Positions 10,886 to 20,861 of a stretch of DNA of 64,000 nt are shown here, one piece after another. Both the position numbers and the translations under genes were made by a program. How positions within the stretch are numbered: position 1 is the first letter of the stretch; each line of letters opens with the position of its first letter. The DNA comes from [Phialemoniopsis] sp. UDSM-2020 (taxonomy: Eukaryota; Ascomycota; Sordariomycetes; Thyridiales; Thyridiaceae). The stretch spans positions 2,604,001 through 2,668,000 of the forward strand of contig JAEILZ010000002.1 of NCBI GenBank assembly GCA_018873225.1. The letters run 5' to 3'. The notes beneath the pieces are model-generated. The model did no database searches. It was not told the DNA's origin and saw only the letters and a program-made list of their open reading frames with translations.

Positions 10886-13207
10886 GATGAATCCGGATAG
10901 AGGATGGTAAAGAAAAGGTGATATGGGCACACCGTGGTTCGCCGAGGGACAGCTGTTTCCTAGTGTAAAACAGTCTTCACAATTGATGCTGAACTGATGA
11001 GTTTGCAAAGTCGGTGAGTGAGAAAGAAGGTGTCATGCCGTTTCTCGGAATATCATGTTTGAACAATCCGGGGTTCGGTGCCAGAATGTGCAACCCCGCA
11101 CGGCATTAATTCCAGACATTCGGTCTCGACTTGTGGCAGCGATTGAGCCTGATTCTATATCTCCAACTGCCGTAACCCCGTTGGGGTATATAATCCCCAC
11201 AGATCGGATGTCTGATCTGTATTCCGCCAGGCGGCAATCAATCCCCGAGAATGGCCAATCTCCATTCCTTCTCTGTTGCCAGGAATAATGACACAATACG
11301 ATAGCAATCTTACTGTTTTACATATGGTGGACGTAGAATTTACTCTGTGTAAGTGAGAGAGGCGTAGTTCAAGGATCATTACTTTTAATGTCATCTATCA
11401 CCACCAGTCTTCCCTCTAGCGGAGGATAGAAATGGCTAGTTTCTTGCAGCTGTGAGAGCAATAATGTAACGCGCATCAAATAGTGTACATCGGAATGTGT
11501 TGGTACTCTCGAATAGGAACAGAGTAAGAGTGAAAGTGCGGAGTGAAGATTGTCCGTCGAAAAGACCTCAACGTTTTTCCACAACCGCATTGATAAATAA
11601 GCGTTTGCGTTGCTACTAGTACTTTATCAAGCAAATGAACAGGGCAACCATGCTAAAGTAGCCGACATCCTTCATGTGAAAGGCTTGATTGAACAATCAG
11701 TAGATATTTATAAGCATGGGGCCTGGAGGTGAGGCATGGTCAAGTTCAACCCTGCTTGCACTCTTTTTCTCGGCGAGGTCCAAGTTACCAAATAATGCGA
11801 CAGTTCATTGAGAAAAGAGGGAACCTATGACAGTGTTCAATGACAATCCGACTCTTCCGATCGATGACCCTGGTGCCAGATGCTGCTGCGACTAGTCTCA
11901 ACAAAATCAAAACAACACTCCCATTTGTGAGAGACAATACGTGAGGAACCATGACAAGGAGAACACTAGTCGCTCATCTCTCGCCATATTCATGCCAAGG
12001 AGCTCGGGATCTTGGCACATCAGAATCAATATATTCCATGCCGGTAGCGCGGACGCTGTCGTGGAAGGGCGGGAGGGTGGGCGGATCGTGAAAATGTCCG
12101 AAATGCATCATTTGACACTTGATGCCCACATATGTGTCTCAAGCCTCCAGTACCCCGAGCCCGATAGCAGCTTGTAAAAGCAAGAAGCCAAACGAAAGGT
12201 CAGAACCTTCATCGGGCGGTAGGTATTGGGCATCGAGAGGAGCCTTTCAAGGTGAATTGACCGAGGGAACCAGGGTCATGCATCTGCAGCCCCATTGCTT
12301 TGCATGGCCTCGGGCTGCCGTGCCGGCGGCCAGACCCTCCACAAGCGGACGAGGAGATTCAAGTGAGACAATGTATCTTGGTCCTTGCCGTCGATTTCGG
12401 GAAAAGGATTGTCGATTGACATGATCTCGAGCGAGTCGTCATAACTGCACTTTACCCCCTCCCTGCATTGCCATATGCCGCTTCTCCTAGAGCAAGCACA
12501 AAAGCCGATTTGCCAGACTCGAGGAGCTCGGCGATTGTCGGAGGGGCCGCGATATTTCCTTCTGTTCTTTCCCTTGCATCGTTGAGAAACGTGGTTTCTG
12601 AGACATCTGGCAACCCATGCGATGGACACCCGAGCGCAAGGGGACCAACCAAGATGCTGGCTGTCGATCACAACTGACAGATCCGTGCAGTAACCTGCAT
12701 ATCTCACCACCATCTGAGCTGAGCAAAAGGAGCCCACCCGGCTTGCTGGAGTTGGGCTTGGACCCATGTGGGAAAAGTGCTATCTCGGACGGGCAGGGAA
12801 AAAGCAATGCCGGTGATCCTTCGTGACGCCCCTACCCCTCCTTGCCCGTTATGTCCGCAAGTGCACATTTTGCAACTATCACGGCGCCAATACCAGTTGC
12901 AGGATTTTCTCCCTGGCATAGAGGGCCCATCCTTTTCTTCTTTTGCTGCTTTACGTTTGCACAGCATTGTGTCTTGGACGCAACTTGCCATGTGTATTTA
13001 AAAGCAGCAAAGTGACCGATCTGAGGTTGTGCAACCAGTTGCCATGCCTTCCCTACGATCCCTCCACGAGGACTTCCCGCCCTGAGACATAAATCCACTC
13101 GATCGAGCCGCCTTTTCAACACAATTTTACAGTCTTGCACTCTCTTACAGTCTCTTGCAGTTCTCTCTTCCCCATCCCTAAACAGCAGCACAAAGATACC
13201 AGACACT
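10886..13207. other. Intergenic region, 2.3 kb
   Basis: Divergent spacer between the monooxygenase (-) and the methyltransferase (+). It contains dyads at 11200-11234, a TATATAA string flanked by GGGG/CCCC at 11183-11198, and a TATTTAAA string at about 12995, 210 bp before the methyltransferase ATG. The last 100 bases are CT-rich like a 5' leader. The short open frames overlap one another and none looks coding. Confidence 0.5.
11200..11234. promoter_or_regulatory. Two adjacent dyads upstream of the FAD monooxygenase
   Basis: CAGATC-N8-GATCTG at 11200-11219 is followed by the perfect palindrome CCGCCAGGCGG at 11224-11234. CCG/CGG half-sites in inverted arrangement are the kind of site bound by Zn2Cys6 dimers. 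They lie about 320-350 bp upstream of the monooxygenase ATG. The regulatory role is inferred. Confidence 0.35.
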
Positions 13208-13954
13208 ATGGCAGCAGCTACAGCAACCGTCAATACTCCCCCATCTTCTTCTCACGGCGGCGCCCCTGTGTCAGAATCACCTCTCACGGCAGAGGAAGTC
13301 TTTGACAGTGTGGGCTCGGCCTATGAGGACGCCTTCGCTGGCCTGCCCGAACAGGCTGCTTCCCTTCAATGGCTTTTGCGAGAGCTTTCCCTCAATGGCC
13401 AGACGGGTGCCAGCATTGTGGATGTCGGGTGCGGAACCGGTCGACCTGCGTGCAACACACTCGCCGCCGCAGGCCACGATGTGTTGGGGATCGACATCTC
13501 GGCGGCCATGATCGAAGCAGCGCGCGAGCGCGTCCCGGACGCTCGCTTCGAGCTGGTGGATGTCCGCGACTGGCTCGCCCGCACGTCGCCAGGCTCGCTC
13601 GACGCGGTGACGGTGTACTTCAGCCTCATCGCGGACGTCACCCAGGACGAGATACGCTCGTTCATCGCGGGCATCTACCGAAGCCTCAAGCCCGGTGGGC
13701 TGTTCGTTTTCTCGACTGTCCCGGTGGAAGGCGAGAATATGCAGATTCGGTGGATGGGCAGACCTGTCGTGGTATCGAGTTTACCACCGCAGGCTGCCGT
13801 GCAGTGCATTCGCAAAGTCGGCTTTGAGGTTGAGCACGAAAAGGTGACAAAGTTCTTGCCAAAAGCTGCGGAAGTGGGTATTTGCAATGCGGAAGACGTT
13901 TGGGAGGAACCGCATCTATTTGTGTATGCCAGGAAACCAGCAGTAGGAGCGTAA
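13208..13954 (+). CDS. Class I SAM-dependent methyltransferase
   Basis: A 248-aa single-exon protein. Motif I is VDVGCGTGRPACNTLAAAGH at about residues 77-96, followed by VLGIDIS with the acidic residue that binds the SAM ribose. The motif II/III regions are DARFELVDVRDW and SLKPGGLFVFSTVP. The Ala/Ser/Thr-rich first 35 residues are probably disordered. Overall it is a Methyltransf_11/25-type enzyme acting on a small molecule; the acceptor is unknown. The start is supported by an A-rich context (cactATGG) and a CT-rich leader. It is the only methyltransferase near the FAD monooxygenase 2.3 kb away, so joint action is possible but unproven. Confidence 0.9.
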   Translation: MAAATATVNTPPSSSHGGAPVSESPLTAEEVFDSVGSAYEDAFAGLPEQAASLQWLLRELSLNGQTGASIVDVGCGTGRPACNTLAAAGHDVLGIDISAAMIEAARERVPDARFELVDVRDWLARTSPGSLDAVTVYFSLIADVTQDEIRSFIAGIYRSLKPGGLFVFSTVPVEGENMQIRWMGRPVVVSSLPPQAAVQCIRKVGFEVEHEKVTKFLPKAAEVGICNAEDVWEEPHLFVYARKPAVGA

Positions 13955-14058
13955 GGGCAGGATTCTCAAAAAGGGGTTCCCGGATGGTGGAGGTCTTGTT
14001 TCCATTTGAAATACTTGATTCCTGGCTATTTTCATCGTTCATTGAGCACACTTTGCGG

Positions 14059-14591
14059 TTATTGCTTAATCTCCTGCTTGTGGAAAACATCTTTTCATCG
14101 GTTAGTCCGAACATACATTCGTGAGCATGTCTCGGAACAGGCGTAGACTCACCCGGAATCTCAGGCATCCACGGCACCCTAGATTTGCAGAAGAACTCCC
14201 CCTTGGGCGGCAACTTCTCTGGCTCGTCCAATGTTCCCCACATGATGTACCGGAATTTGTCTGCTGCTTGCTCCTGGTAGACGTCAGCTTGTATCCCACA
14301 ACACAAACCAGGGACAAATGCACTTACACCATACTCGCAGATGAAGACGCCACAGTTATCACAGAATTCTCGGATCACGCCATTGTCCTGCTTGTACTGT
14401 TTGGGTTGGCCGTGCTCATACTTGAAACCATCTACGGGGACCTTGGTCGTGGTTCCGAAGGGTGTGCCGAAAGCTCGACGGCAGCTCGAACAGTGGCAAA
14501 GCGAGGTGCGGCCCGCATCTGCATTCTCGAGCGAGACGCTATAGCGCAGAGCATTGCAAGTGCAGCGTCCTTCGAGGTCTACCCTAGACAT
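14059..14591 (-). CDS. GFA/CENP-V family zinc protein
   Basis: The model is complement(14059..14090, 14153..14273, 14328..14591), 138 aa, typical of the family. Cysteines fit the GFA zinc sites: C10/C12 (GRCTC), C32/C34/C37 (LCHCSSC) and C77/C80 (FCDNC). The family is named for bacterial glutathione-dependent formaldehyde activation, but many members are not enzymes for formaldehyde, so only zinc-binding S-adduct chemistry should be inferred. The 54-nt first intron is a multiple of three, so the frame appears open through it. Removing it gives the family-like C-E-Y-G-E-Q-A-A-D-K-F-R-Y junction. The last exon is only 32 nt and encodes DVFHKQEIKQ after a 62-nt intron. The 3' end is tail-to-tail with the methyltransferase. 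Confidence 0.88.
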
Positions 14592-15346
14592 TTTAGAGAA
14601 CGGAGAGGCTGGAGACTAATGATGTGCGGAGTCTAGTGTGAATAATAAGAACCCCTTTGGACAGAAAAGCCGTCGTGTTTGCTGTGTCAGTCGAGATCTT
14701 ATCTTGCTGTAGGCTGTGGATGTGAAGGAGGTGGAGAGATTTTGGGCGTCCCGTCTGGCTGGTGACGCTTGTGTGACGGGCACTAGATGGTGGTGTGTTG
14801 ATCCATGGCTTGCCAAAGCTGTCCCTGAGCTTCTGACGTCAACGATCACACCCTTCACCACCACCAACAGCGATCAATCAAACTCTTTGCTTTATGTGCG
14901 ATGGCATTCACCGACGGTTGATCTAGAACTCTAGATGATAATCACGGTAAACAGTTGTCGTGAAACCACGCAGAAGGACGCTTTCGATGTTCTTAGCAAT
15001 TCTTTTAGGTTTCAGGCGTAGGCAATGGAAGGTTTGACCAGAGTGCTTGCGGTGCTAATCTAGCCCGTCCGGGATGGTGCTTTCCAGTGTCGATGTCATC
15101 ATGGTCCATGTCTATCGTCATCCATGTGTCACTACCAACGGCGCAGTCTGCAGAATCTCAGTATCAATTCGGCTTTGGAGTTTGTAAAAACTAGTCCTGA
15201 TCATCCTCTACTGTCAGTTGTATACATAACGATAAACCTTGCTGCGTCAGTCCTCACAAGTTTTGGATCAAAACGCGCTCCAGTCGACTGCACCGTCCAC
15301 ATCCTATAACGGTACATCCAAAGTCTTTGAAGACGACATACATTCA
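14592..15346. other. Divergent spacer
   Basis: Presumed promoters of the GFA gene (-) and the small anchored protein gene (+). I see no further gene. Confidence 0.5.
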
Positions 15347-15721
15347 ATGTCGGGCTCACGATATACCACGCCGGCAATCGCAGCCGCTGCCGTACTCGGA
15401 GGTGCCATCTACCTACGCGGCCGGAGCGGGAAGTCTTCGGCAGCCGCCGCTGCCCCGGGTGCAGACCCAGCACAGCAAGTAGCGGACAAGAGACCATCAC
15501 AGTCCGGACAGCCCAAGGACTCAGGTCCTGGACTCTCTGGTGCTTTGCAAAGTGCGACTGGAAGCGGGGGAGCTTCGGCAAGAACTGACGGTCCGCAAGC
15601 CGATCCCAAAGATACCAGAGTTGCGAGCGGTCATGATTCAACACCAACAAAGCGTGGCCCGTCTGGGAAGAAGCATCATCACGACGACAAGCAGCCTGGT
15701 ACCGAGTCTGGCGGAGCCTGA
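15347..15721 (+). CDS. Small N-terminally anchored low-complexity protein
   Basis: A 124-aa single-exon protein. The first ATG in the open frame is 15347; the frame upstream has only a TTG. Residues 7-20 (TPAIAAAAVLGGAI) form one short hydrophobic segment followed by YLRGRSGK. That arrangement could be a signal anchor or a mitochondrial-type N-terminus. The remainder is rich in Ala, Gly, Ser, Pro and Gln, with charged patches including KKHHHDDK near the C-terminus, and is probably disordered. I do not recognise a family and assign no function. It could also be a non-coding open frame, but composition bias and the clean ATG argue for coding. Confidence 0.5.
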   Translation: MSGSRYTTPAIAAAAVLGGAIYLRGRSGKSSAAAAAPGADPAQQVADKRPSQSGQPKDSGPGLSGALQSATGSGGASARTDGPQADPKDTRVASGHDSTPTKRGPSGKKHHHDDKQPGTESGGA

Positions 15722-15952
15722 TACGTAGAGTATCCAGAAATCAACAGCTATCGAGTATGGACGGGTACATGGGAATGGTTGCATGGACTAAGCCCTGGAA
15801 CCTTCATTGGACATCCTTGAGGTGAACGGCATGGGAGGGGGCTACGAGTCTATCAGTCTTATCGGGCCAAGGCGTATTGCTAGAGAAAGGCACACTGGCT
15901 GCAGCTGCAGCATATTATGTAAAAGTATTACAGCTTTCAAAGCAAACCTATC

Positions 15953-17062
15953 CTAGCCCTCAAGGTTCTTCTCTCTGTCGATCTGTGCCTGATCAACAAC
16001 TATAATAAGCTTGCCCTTGACGTTGCCAGCTTTGACTTCGTTTATCAAATCGTGGATCTGGTCCAAGCCATGGAAAACTTTCTTCGTTGTCGTGATGCCA
16101 TGCTCAGCCACAAAATCCACCATTCTTTGACTCTCCCCAGGGGAGCAAAGCACGGAGCCCTTGACGCGGATGTCACGAAAGATGAGCTCCTGAGACGGAA
16201 TCTTGACCTCTGGAGGCTGTGCTATCTGGACCAGTAATCCATGCATCTTGGTCACGGCACACCCGAGCGCCGCAGCTGTGTCAGCCTCGGAAAGCACGAG
16301 AGTCGCGTCCGCCCCTCGCCCGTCAGTCAGCCCCTGGACCTTGTCGACAGCCGCCTCCTTGCCCTCGCGCGCATCGACAACCAAGTCGGCGCCGCACTCG
16401 CGACTGATCGCCAGCCCCTCGTCTCTCGCATCGATGCCGACGACGCGCAGGCCTTTCTTCTTGGCAAACGCGATGCCCAGGTGTCCCAGCCCGCCGCCCG
16501 ACCCCACGATGGCCAGCTTCTCGCCGGGGCGTAGCCCGGCCTGCTCGACGCCGCGCCAGACCGTCCGCCCCGCGCACGCCAGCGGCGCCGCGTCGAGCAG
16601 CGACACCCCCGCGGGGAGCACCGTCGTGTGCCGCGCGTCGGCGACGACGTACTCGGCCATGCACCCGTCGACGTGCACGCCGACGTGGCCCTTGCTCAGG
16701 CGCGCGCAGTACTGCCTCCACGACTCCTCCGGGCCCGCGCAGTCGTCGCACGCGCCGCAGGGACCGCGGGGCAGGCCGACCATGACGCGCGTGCCCGGCC
16801 CGATGTCAGCTGCGGACCCGGCCGCGACGACGGTGCCGCTGCCCTCGTGCGAGGCGGTGCAGGGCAGCGCGGTGCCGAAGACGCCCGCGCGCACCATGCT
16901 GTCCGTGTGGCAGTAGGACGCGACGGCGACCTTGACCAGCAGCTCGTGCGGGGCGAGGGACTCGGGCTGCGGGACGGGCATGGTGTGCACGCGGTACGGC
17001 TGGTTGTACTCTAGTACCTGCACTGCCTGCATTTCGCTGGGTATGTCGTTGGTCGGTGACAT
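15953..17062 (-). CDS. Zinc-dependent alcohol dehydrogenase (MDR family)
   Basis: A 369-aa single-exon medium-chain dehydrogenase that would interconvert an alcohol and an aldehyde or ketone with NAD(P)(H). Catalytic-zinc ligands are visible: Cys in ASYCHTD, the His-Glu pair in TASHEGSG, and Cys in PLACAG. The four structural-zinc cysteines are in GPCGACDDC plus RQYC. The Rossmann motif is IVGSGGGLGHLGI with VVGID further on, and the Asp favours NAD+. It resembles the yeast-ADH branch more than quinone reductases. Third-codon positions are strongly G/C, which produces a long antisense open frame that is not a gene. No tightly linked partner is evident. Confidence 0.92.
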   Translation of the reverse strand: MSPTNDIPSEMQAVQVLEYNQPYRVHTMPVPQPESLAPHELLVKVAVASYCHTDSMVRAGVFGTALPCTASHEGSGTVVAAGSAADIGPGTRVMVGLPRGPCGACDDCAGPEESWRQYCARLSKGHVGVHVDGCMAEYVVADARHTTVLPAGVSLLDAAPLACAGRTVWRGVEQAGLRPGEKLAIVGSGGGLGHLGIAFAKKKGLRVVGIDARDEGLAISRECGADLVVDAREGKEAAVDKVQGLTDGRGADATLVLSEADTAAALGCAVTKMHGLLVQIAQPPEVKIPSQELIFRDIRVKGSVLCSPGESQRMVDFVAEHGITTTKKVFHGLDQIHDLINEVKAGNVKGKLIIVVDQAQIDREKNLEG

Positions 17063-17854
17063 TTTGGGTCTTTGTCTAAGGGCTGCTCTGTTGGTCAGAA
17101 GTGGGAGGAGCGTCTTTGTTCATCTCAGCGCAAATGGGGATGTGGCCGTGTTGGGGCTACGCAAGAAACCGGCTGACCTGCTCGGTACTAGATATGAAAA
17201 GGGGTTTCAATAACGCTCAGTGTCTTTGATGAGCGATGCTAGTAGTCATGCACTTCGGCACCTTTACGCCGATATGTTTGGCTAGAAGGTCTAGAGGCCA
17301 AAGAAAGGGTGTTGAAGAGGGGCAGGTGGCGGCAGGTGACATCACGGCTTTCATTGTCACTGCTTTAGGCGTTGACTTCCCAACATGTCTCTTGCATGGT
17401 TGAAGGAAACGACTTTGATTATTCTCAAAGAATGTGTCTTCTGATGACACTGTTAACGTCAAAGGAAAGGAAGAGGGATTATCAGGCGCCCTTGACTGAT
17501 GGCCGCTGACGGTTTCGATCTGCAAAGATCTTCTTTGTCAACTCCGTGCATGTGAGGCCTCTGAAACACTTTGAATTGGCAGATAAAGCGAAGCATTGGA
17601 GCTGTTGGTTTCGAATCCAGTAATTCAGCCAACATCGACAAGAGGAAGCTCGCCTCACCCTATCTGTACTAGGAGAGAGTATCTGACTTCGATGAAAGAG
17701 AAGAGAGCAAAGCTGGGTCGACCGGGTCAGAGAAACCATGTATATAAAGCCCACCAGTTGATGAAGATGAAAGATTCTGGAGGAATGCAGTGAGCACCAA
17801 TCTCATCACTGAGATCCAACACTCCGATCTAGCTCGAATCTGGCAACGATCAAG
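17063..17854. other. Divergent spacer with a TATA box
   Basis: Promoter region for the alcohol dehydrogenase (-) and the small secreted protein (+). A TATATAAA string is at 17741-17748. No gene is supported. Confidence 0.5.
17741..17748 (+). promoter_or_regulatory. TATA box of the small secreted protein gene
   Basis: TATATAAA lies 107 bp upstream of the ATG at 17855, a usual spacing in filamentous fungi for strongly or conditionally expressed genes. Confidence 0.55.
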
Positions 17855-18196
17855 ATGAAGGTGAGATAATCAATATTCAGACCTCCCAGTTTGAGATCTC
17901 CAAGACTTACACAAATTTCCAACAAGAACGCTCTCGGCTTGCTTTGCATCGCCACTGCTGCATCAGCCTTTGTAATGCCGCCAGGGTCACGCATCTCGGC
18001 ACCCATAGGGAAGATTATTCACGACTTGGAGGCCCAGGGTCCCCCCGCCCCTGCACCTTCGTTGACCTGCTTCTGGTCTTTGTATTGTGACGATGTTTGC
18101 AAGGACAGTAATGCTATCTGCAAGAGCGATGGAAGTGTCGATAGCAAGGATGCGGCTTGCAAAAAGGCATGCAGCTGCCATCGTCTTTGTGACTAG
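17855..18196 (+). CDS. Small secreted cysteine-rich protein (effector candidate)
   Basis: Exons 17855-17860 and 17927-18196, 91 aa. The first exon is just ATG AAG. A 66-nt GTGAGA...AAG intron follows, and splicing creates MKNALGLLCIATAASAF, a clear signal peptide with a likely cut after A-S-A at residue 16. A Pro/Ala stretch (GPPAPAPS) precedes a compact C-terminal domain with eight cysteines (TCF, YC, VC, IC, AC, AC, SC, LC), consistent with four disulphides. Such proteins act outside the cell as effectors, antimicrobials or wall-associated peptides. I recognise no named family. The unspliced frame starts with a non-native MRSPRLTQIS and hides the signal peptide. Confidence 0.85.
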
Positions 18197-18466
18197 CTTG
18201 GCACATTCATGAAGCCGCCATCGCGCACAAAAGTACAGTCTTCGGGCACGAACTCACGATCTCACATTTCGGGGAGTACATTTCGGGGAGTTATTCGGAT
18301 ATCTGTTTTCCACAGATCTATGGACAATTGGCTACATGCCAACGTCTGGCTCTTGGTAGAGCCCCTATTACCTTTCTACACGTTCATTAAGTAGAATTTA
18401 TCAACCAAATTTGAACTGCAAACCACAAAAACTATGATGCTAGATGAGTACTATCCAAAACACAGA

Positions 18467-20218
18467 TCACACTGCAAAGCCCCCTGAAGCAGCTTGTCTC
18501 GGCTCTCCTGCCGCCTCAAAAGTTCCATTAGACAGCAGCCTCAGCCCCTGAGCGCTACTCTGCCCCGGGGCAACCCATGTGACATTGTGCCCGAGTTCCT
18601 TGAGGAAAGCAACCGTCGAGTTGTCGTAGGCGTACTCGAACGAGATCTGGCTCGGCACCAGCTGGTCGTGGAAGCGCGGCTGCGCCAGGGCGTCGGCGAT
18701 GCCGAGCCCCTGGTCCAGCACGTGGTGGATGTTCTGGATCGTCGACGTGATGATGCGGCTGCCGCCCGCCGCGCCGACGACGAGGTAGAGCCTGCCCTCG
18801 GGCGACTCGACGATGGTCGGCGAGATGGACGACAGCGGGCGCTTGCCGGGGCGGATGAAATTGGCCGGGCTCGGCACGTAGCCAAAGGCGTTGCTGGAGC
18901 CGGGAATGCTAAAGTCGTTCATCTCGTTGTTCATGATGACGCCCGTCTCGGGCACCATGAGCTGCGAGCCGAAGAGCAGGTTGACCGTCGTCGTCAGCGA
19001 GACGGCCATGCCGCCCGCGTCGGCGGTCACGACGTGCGACGTGCCCGGCGTCTCGAGCGACTCGAGGCCCGACGGGTCGTAGTACGACACGTTGTGCGTC
19101 TCGGTGTCGGAGATCTTGGACCGGATCTCCTTGGCCGCGGCGTCGGAGAGAATCGAGTCCTCGTAGGCGGAGAGGCCGGCGACAAAGGACGGGTCGCCCA
19201 TGTTGGAGCGTTCTGCGTACGCGAAGCGGATGGCTTCGTCGAGTCGGTGTGCTGTGATGTTGATGGTGGCTGGATTGCCAAAGTCGGAGTAGCCCTCGAC
19301 GGTCTTGAGCGCAGAGAGGGCAACGGTGCCGCTGGCTGGTGCGCTGCAGCTGTGTAGGCGCCATCCGCGGTACGTGGCAGCGGCTGGGCGGCGCACAGCG
19401 ACCGTGTAATTGCGCAGATCCTCGAGGGTCATGGTGCCGTTGGCAGCCCTAAGGGCAGCAATGGTGGCATTGGCGATGGCACCGGTGTAAAAGACGTCTG
19501 CTCCGCCCTCGGAGATGGCCTCGAGGGTATCGGCATAGCGCTTGCGGGTAATGGTCTGGCCCTTTCGGACGAGGGTGCCGTTGGGGGCAAAGTCGATAGC
19601 CCAGGTCGGGTTCTCCGACAGAAATTTGTTGTTGGGAGTGACCGACTTCATGTAATTGACCAAGTCGGCCGTCACGTTGAAGCCGTGCCGCGCGACCCGG
19701 ACTGCGGGCTTCACGACGTGCTTCCAGGGGAGCTTCCCGTACTTTTTGTGCACGTACTCCATGCCTCGGAGCTCGCCTGGTACACCGCTGCAATGTGTTA
19801 GATCAAGATCTTGCAGTCAACGGGATGGCGATAAGGGAACTTACCTGGCCAGCCCGCCGTACAAACTCGCGTCAGTGTTGTTCTTGTACATGTCCTCAAA
19901 AGCTGCAGCCGGAGCTGTCTCGCGGAAATCAACGAACTCGAAGGTGCCATTGCCCGTTCGCAAGATCAGAAACCCTCCGCCTCCGATCCCACTGTGGTAC
20001 ATGCCCACGACCCCGATGCAAAAGACCGTCCCGACCAAGGCATCGACTGCATTTCCGCCCTGTTTCAGAAGCTGCGTTCCGATTTTGCTGCAGACACTGC
20101 TTTCAGAGGCGACCGCGCCCAGCTTTGCGTCCTGGGAACAATCGTTTGACGTCGGGGCCGTACTCGCCAGCTGGCCCAAGACCGCCAGACATGAGAGAAG
20201 GGCAGAGATGCGAGCCAT
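18467..20218 (-). CDS. Secreted gamma-glutamyltranspeptidase
   Basis: The model is complement(18467..19787, 19845..20218), 564 aa. It cleaves the gamma-glutamyl bond of glutathione and its conjugates or transfers the glutamyl group. A signal peptide (MARISALLSCLAVLGQLAST) is followed by GNAVDALVGTVFCIGV and GIGGGGFLILR. The nucleophile that would form the small-subunit N-terminus after autocleavage is Thr about 374 in PGTSHVV. Downstream are PLSSISPTIV and GAAGGSRIIT, the glutamyl-binding loop. Several N-x-S/T sites suggest glycosylation. The 57-nt intron joins AG|C (Ser) in GGLASGVPGELRG, matching the family. Length is normal. It is probably extracellular or vacuolar. Confidence 0.95.
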
Positions 20219-20861
20219 TCTGGAGTCTGAGTGAAAATCAGATGGACATGGACAAACTGCACCAGATTAGGGCATACGCTGTAGAAGCAGTCGATCAGGG
20301 ATGCAGGACAGACGTTTGAAAATGTGTCAAGCACGTGTGGTGTGCTTTCATTTCGCTACCTATCTACAAGATCCAGAGGAAATGTGTCACTACTTGAACA
20401 CGCGCGCGCGATGTGCATGCGAGAGGTCTCTAGAGCGCAATAGCTCCTCGAAACCTCGTCATACTCTTCTCTGGTCCGCAATGATGCGGCTGGAGGGCGG
20501 GATTTTTAAGCTCGCGTCAACTCAATCAAGCTTTTCTGCTCTGCGAGATGCCCAGTTGGGACACCGGCGGGGACAGGTGCCCGGTGATAGTTTAGTGATC
20601 AGCACAGACGGCGCCGATTTTTGTTCAGTGCTTCCATGCGGGGAAGCCCTTCAGCCGATTACATCATTTGGGCTCGCGTGCTCGCGACCATGGCTGGGTC
20701 GCGGGTGATTGGATTGAGATTAACAACCTTCCGTTGTTTGTCTAGCTTTGGGGCGGGCCCTGCTGTCGGTGAGAGGCTTTTGTAAACCGAGGACGCGGCG
20801 CAAGAAGATCAAAGATTACAAGTCAGGCCACCAAATGGCCGTGTCTTAAAGCCCCGGTGCC
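20219..20861. other. Spacer upstream of the transpeptidase
   Basis: Contains the presumed transpeptidase promoter, a short GC alternation near 20401, and the 3' flank of the next gene. No gene is supported. Confidence 0.5.

Noticed and set aside
9599..11008. Longer 469-codon version of the FAD monooxygenase
   Set aside because: The first codon is TTG and the extra 41 residues are not protein-like; the ATG at 10885 precedes the FAD motif at normal distance.
13686..14058. C-terminal extension of the GFA open frame
   Set aside because: The frame runs on only because the second intron is read through; splicing at 14091-14152 ends the protein at a family-typical length.
16203..17014. Antisense frames over the alcohol dehydrogenase
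   Set aside because: Same composition artefact; the sense frame has all zinc ligands.
17600..17630. tRNA B-box-like string GGTTTCGAATCC
   Set aside because: It has one extra base, and I found no A box, anticodon arm or acceptor pairing around it.
18494..19357. 287-codon frame antisense to gamma-glutamyltranspeptidase
   Set aside because: Arg/Val/Gly/Asp-rich composition expected from antisense reading of G/C-ending codons; no motif.
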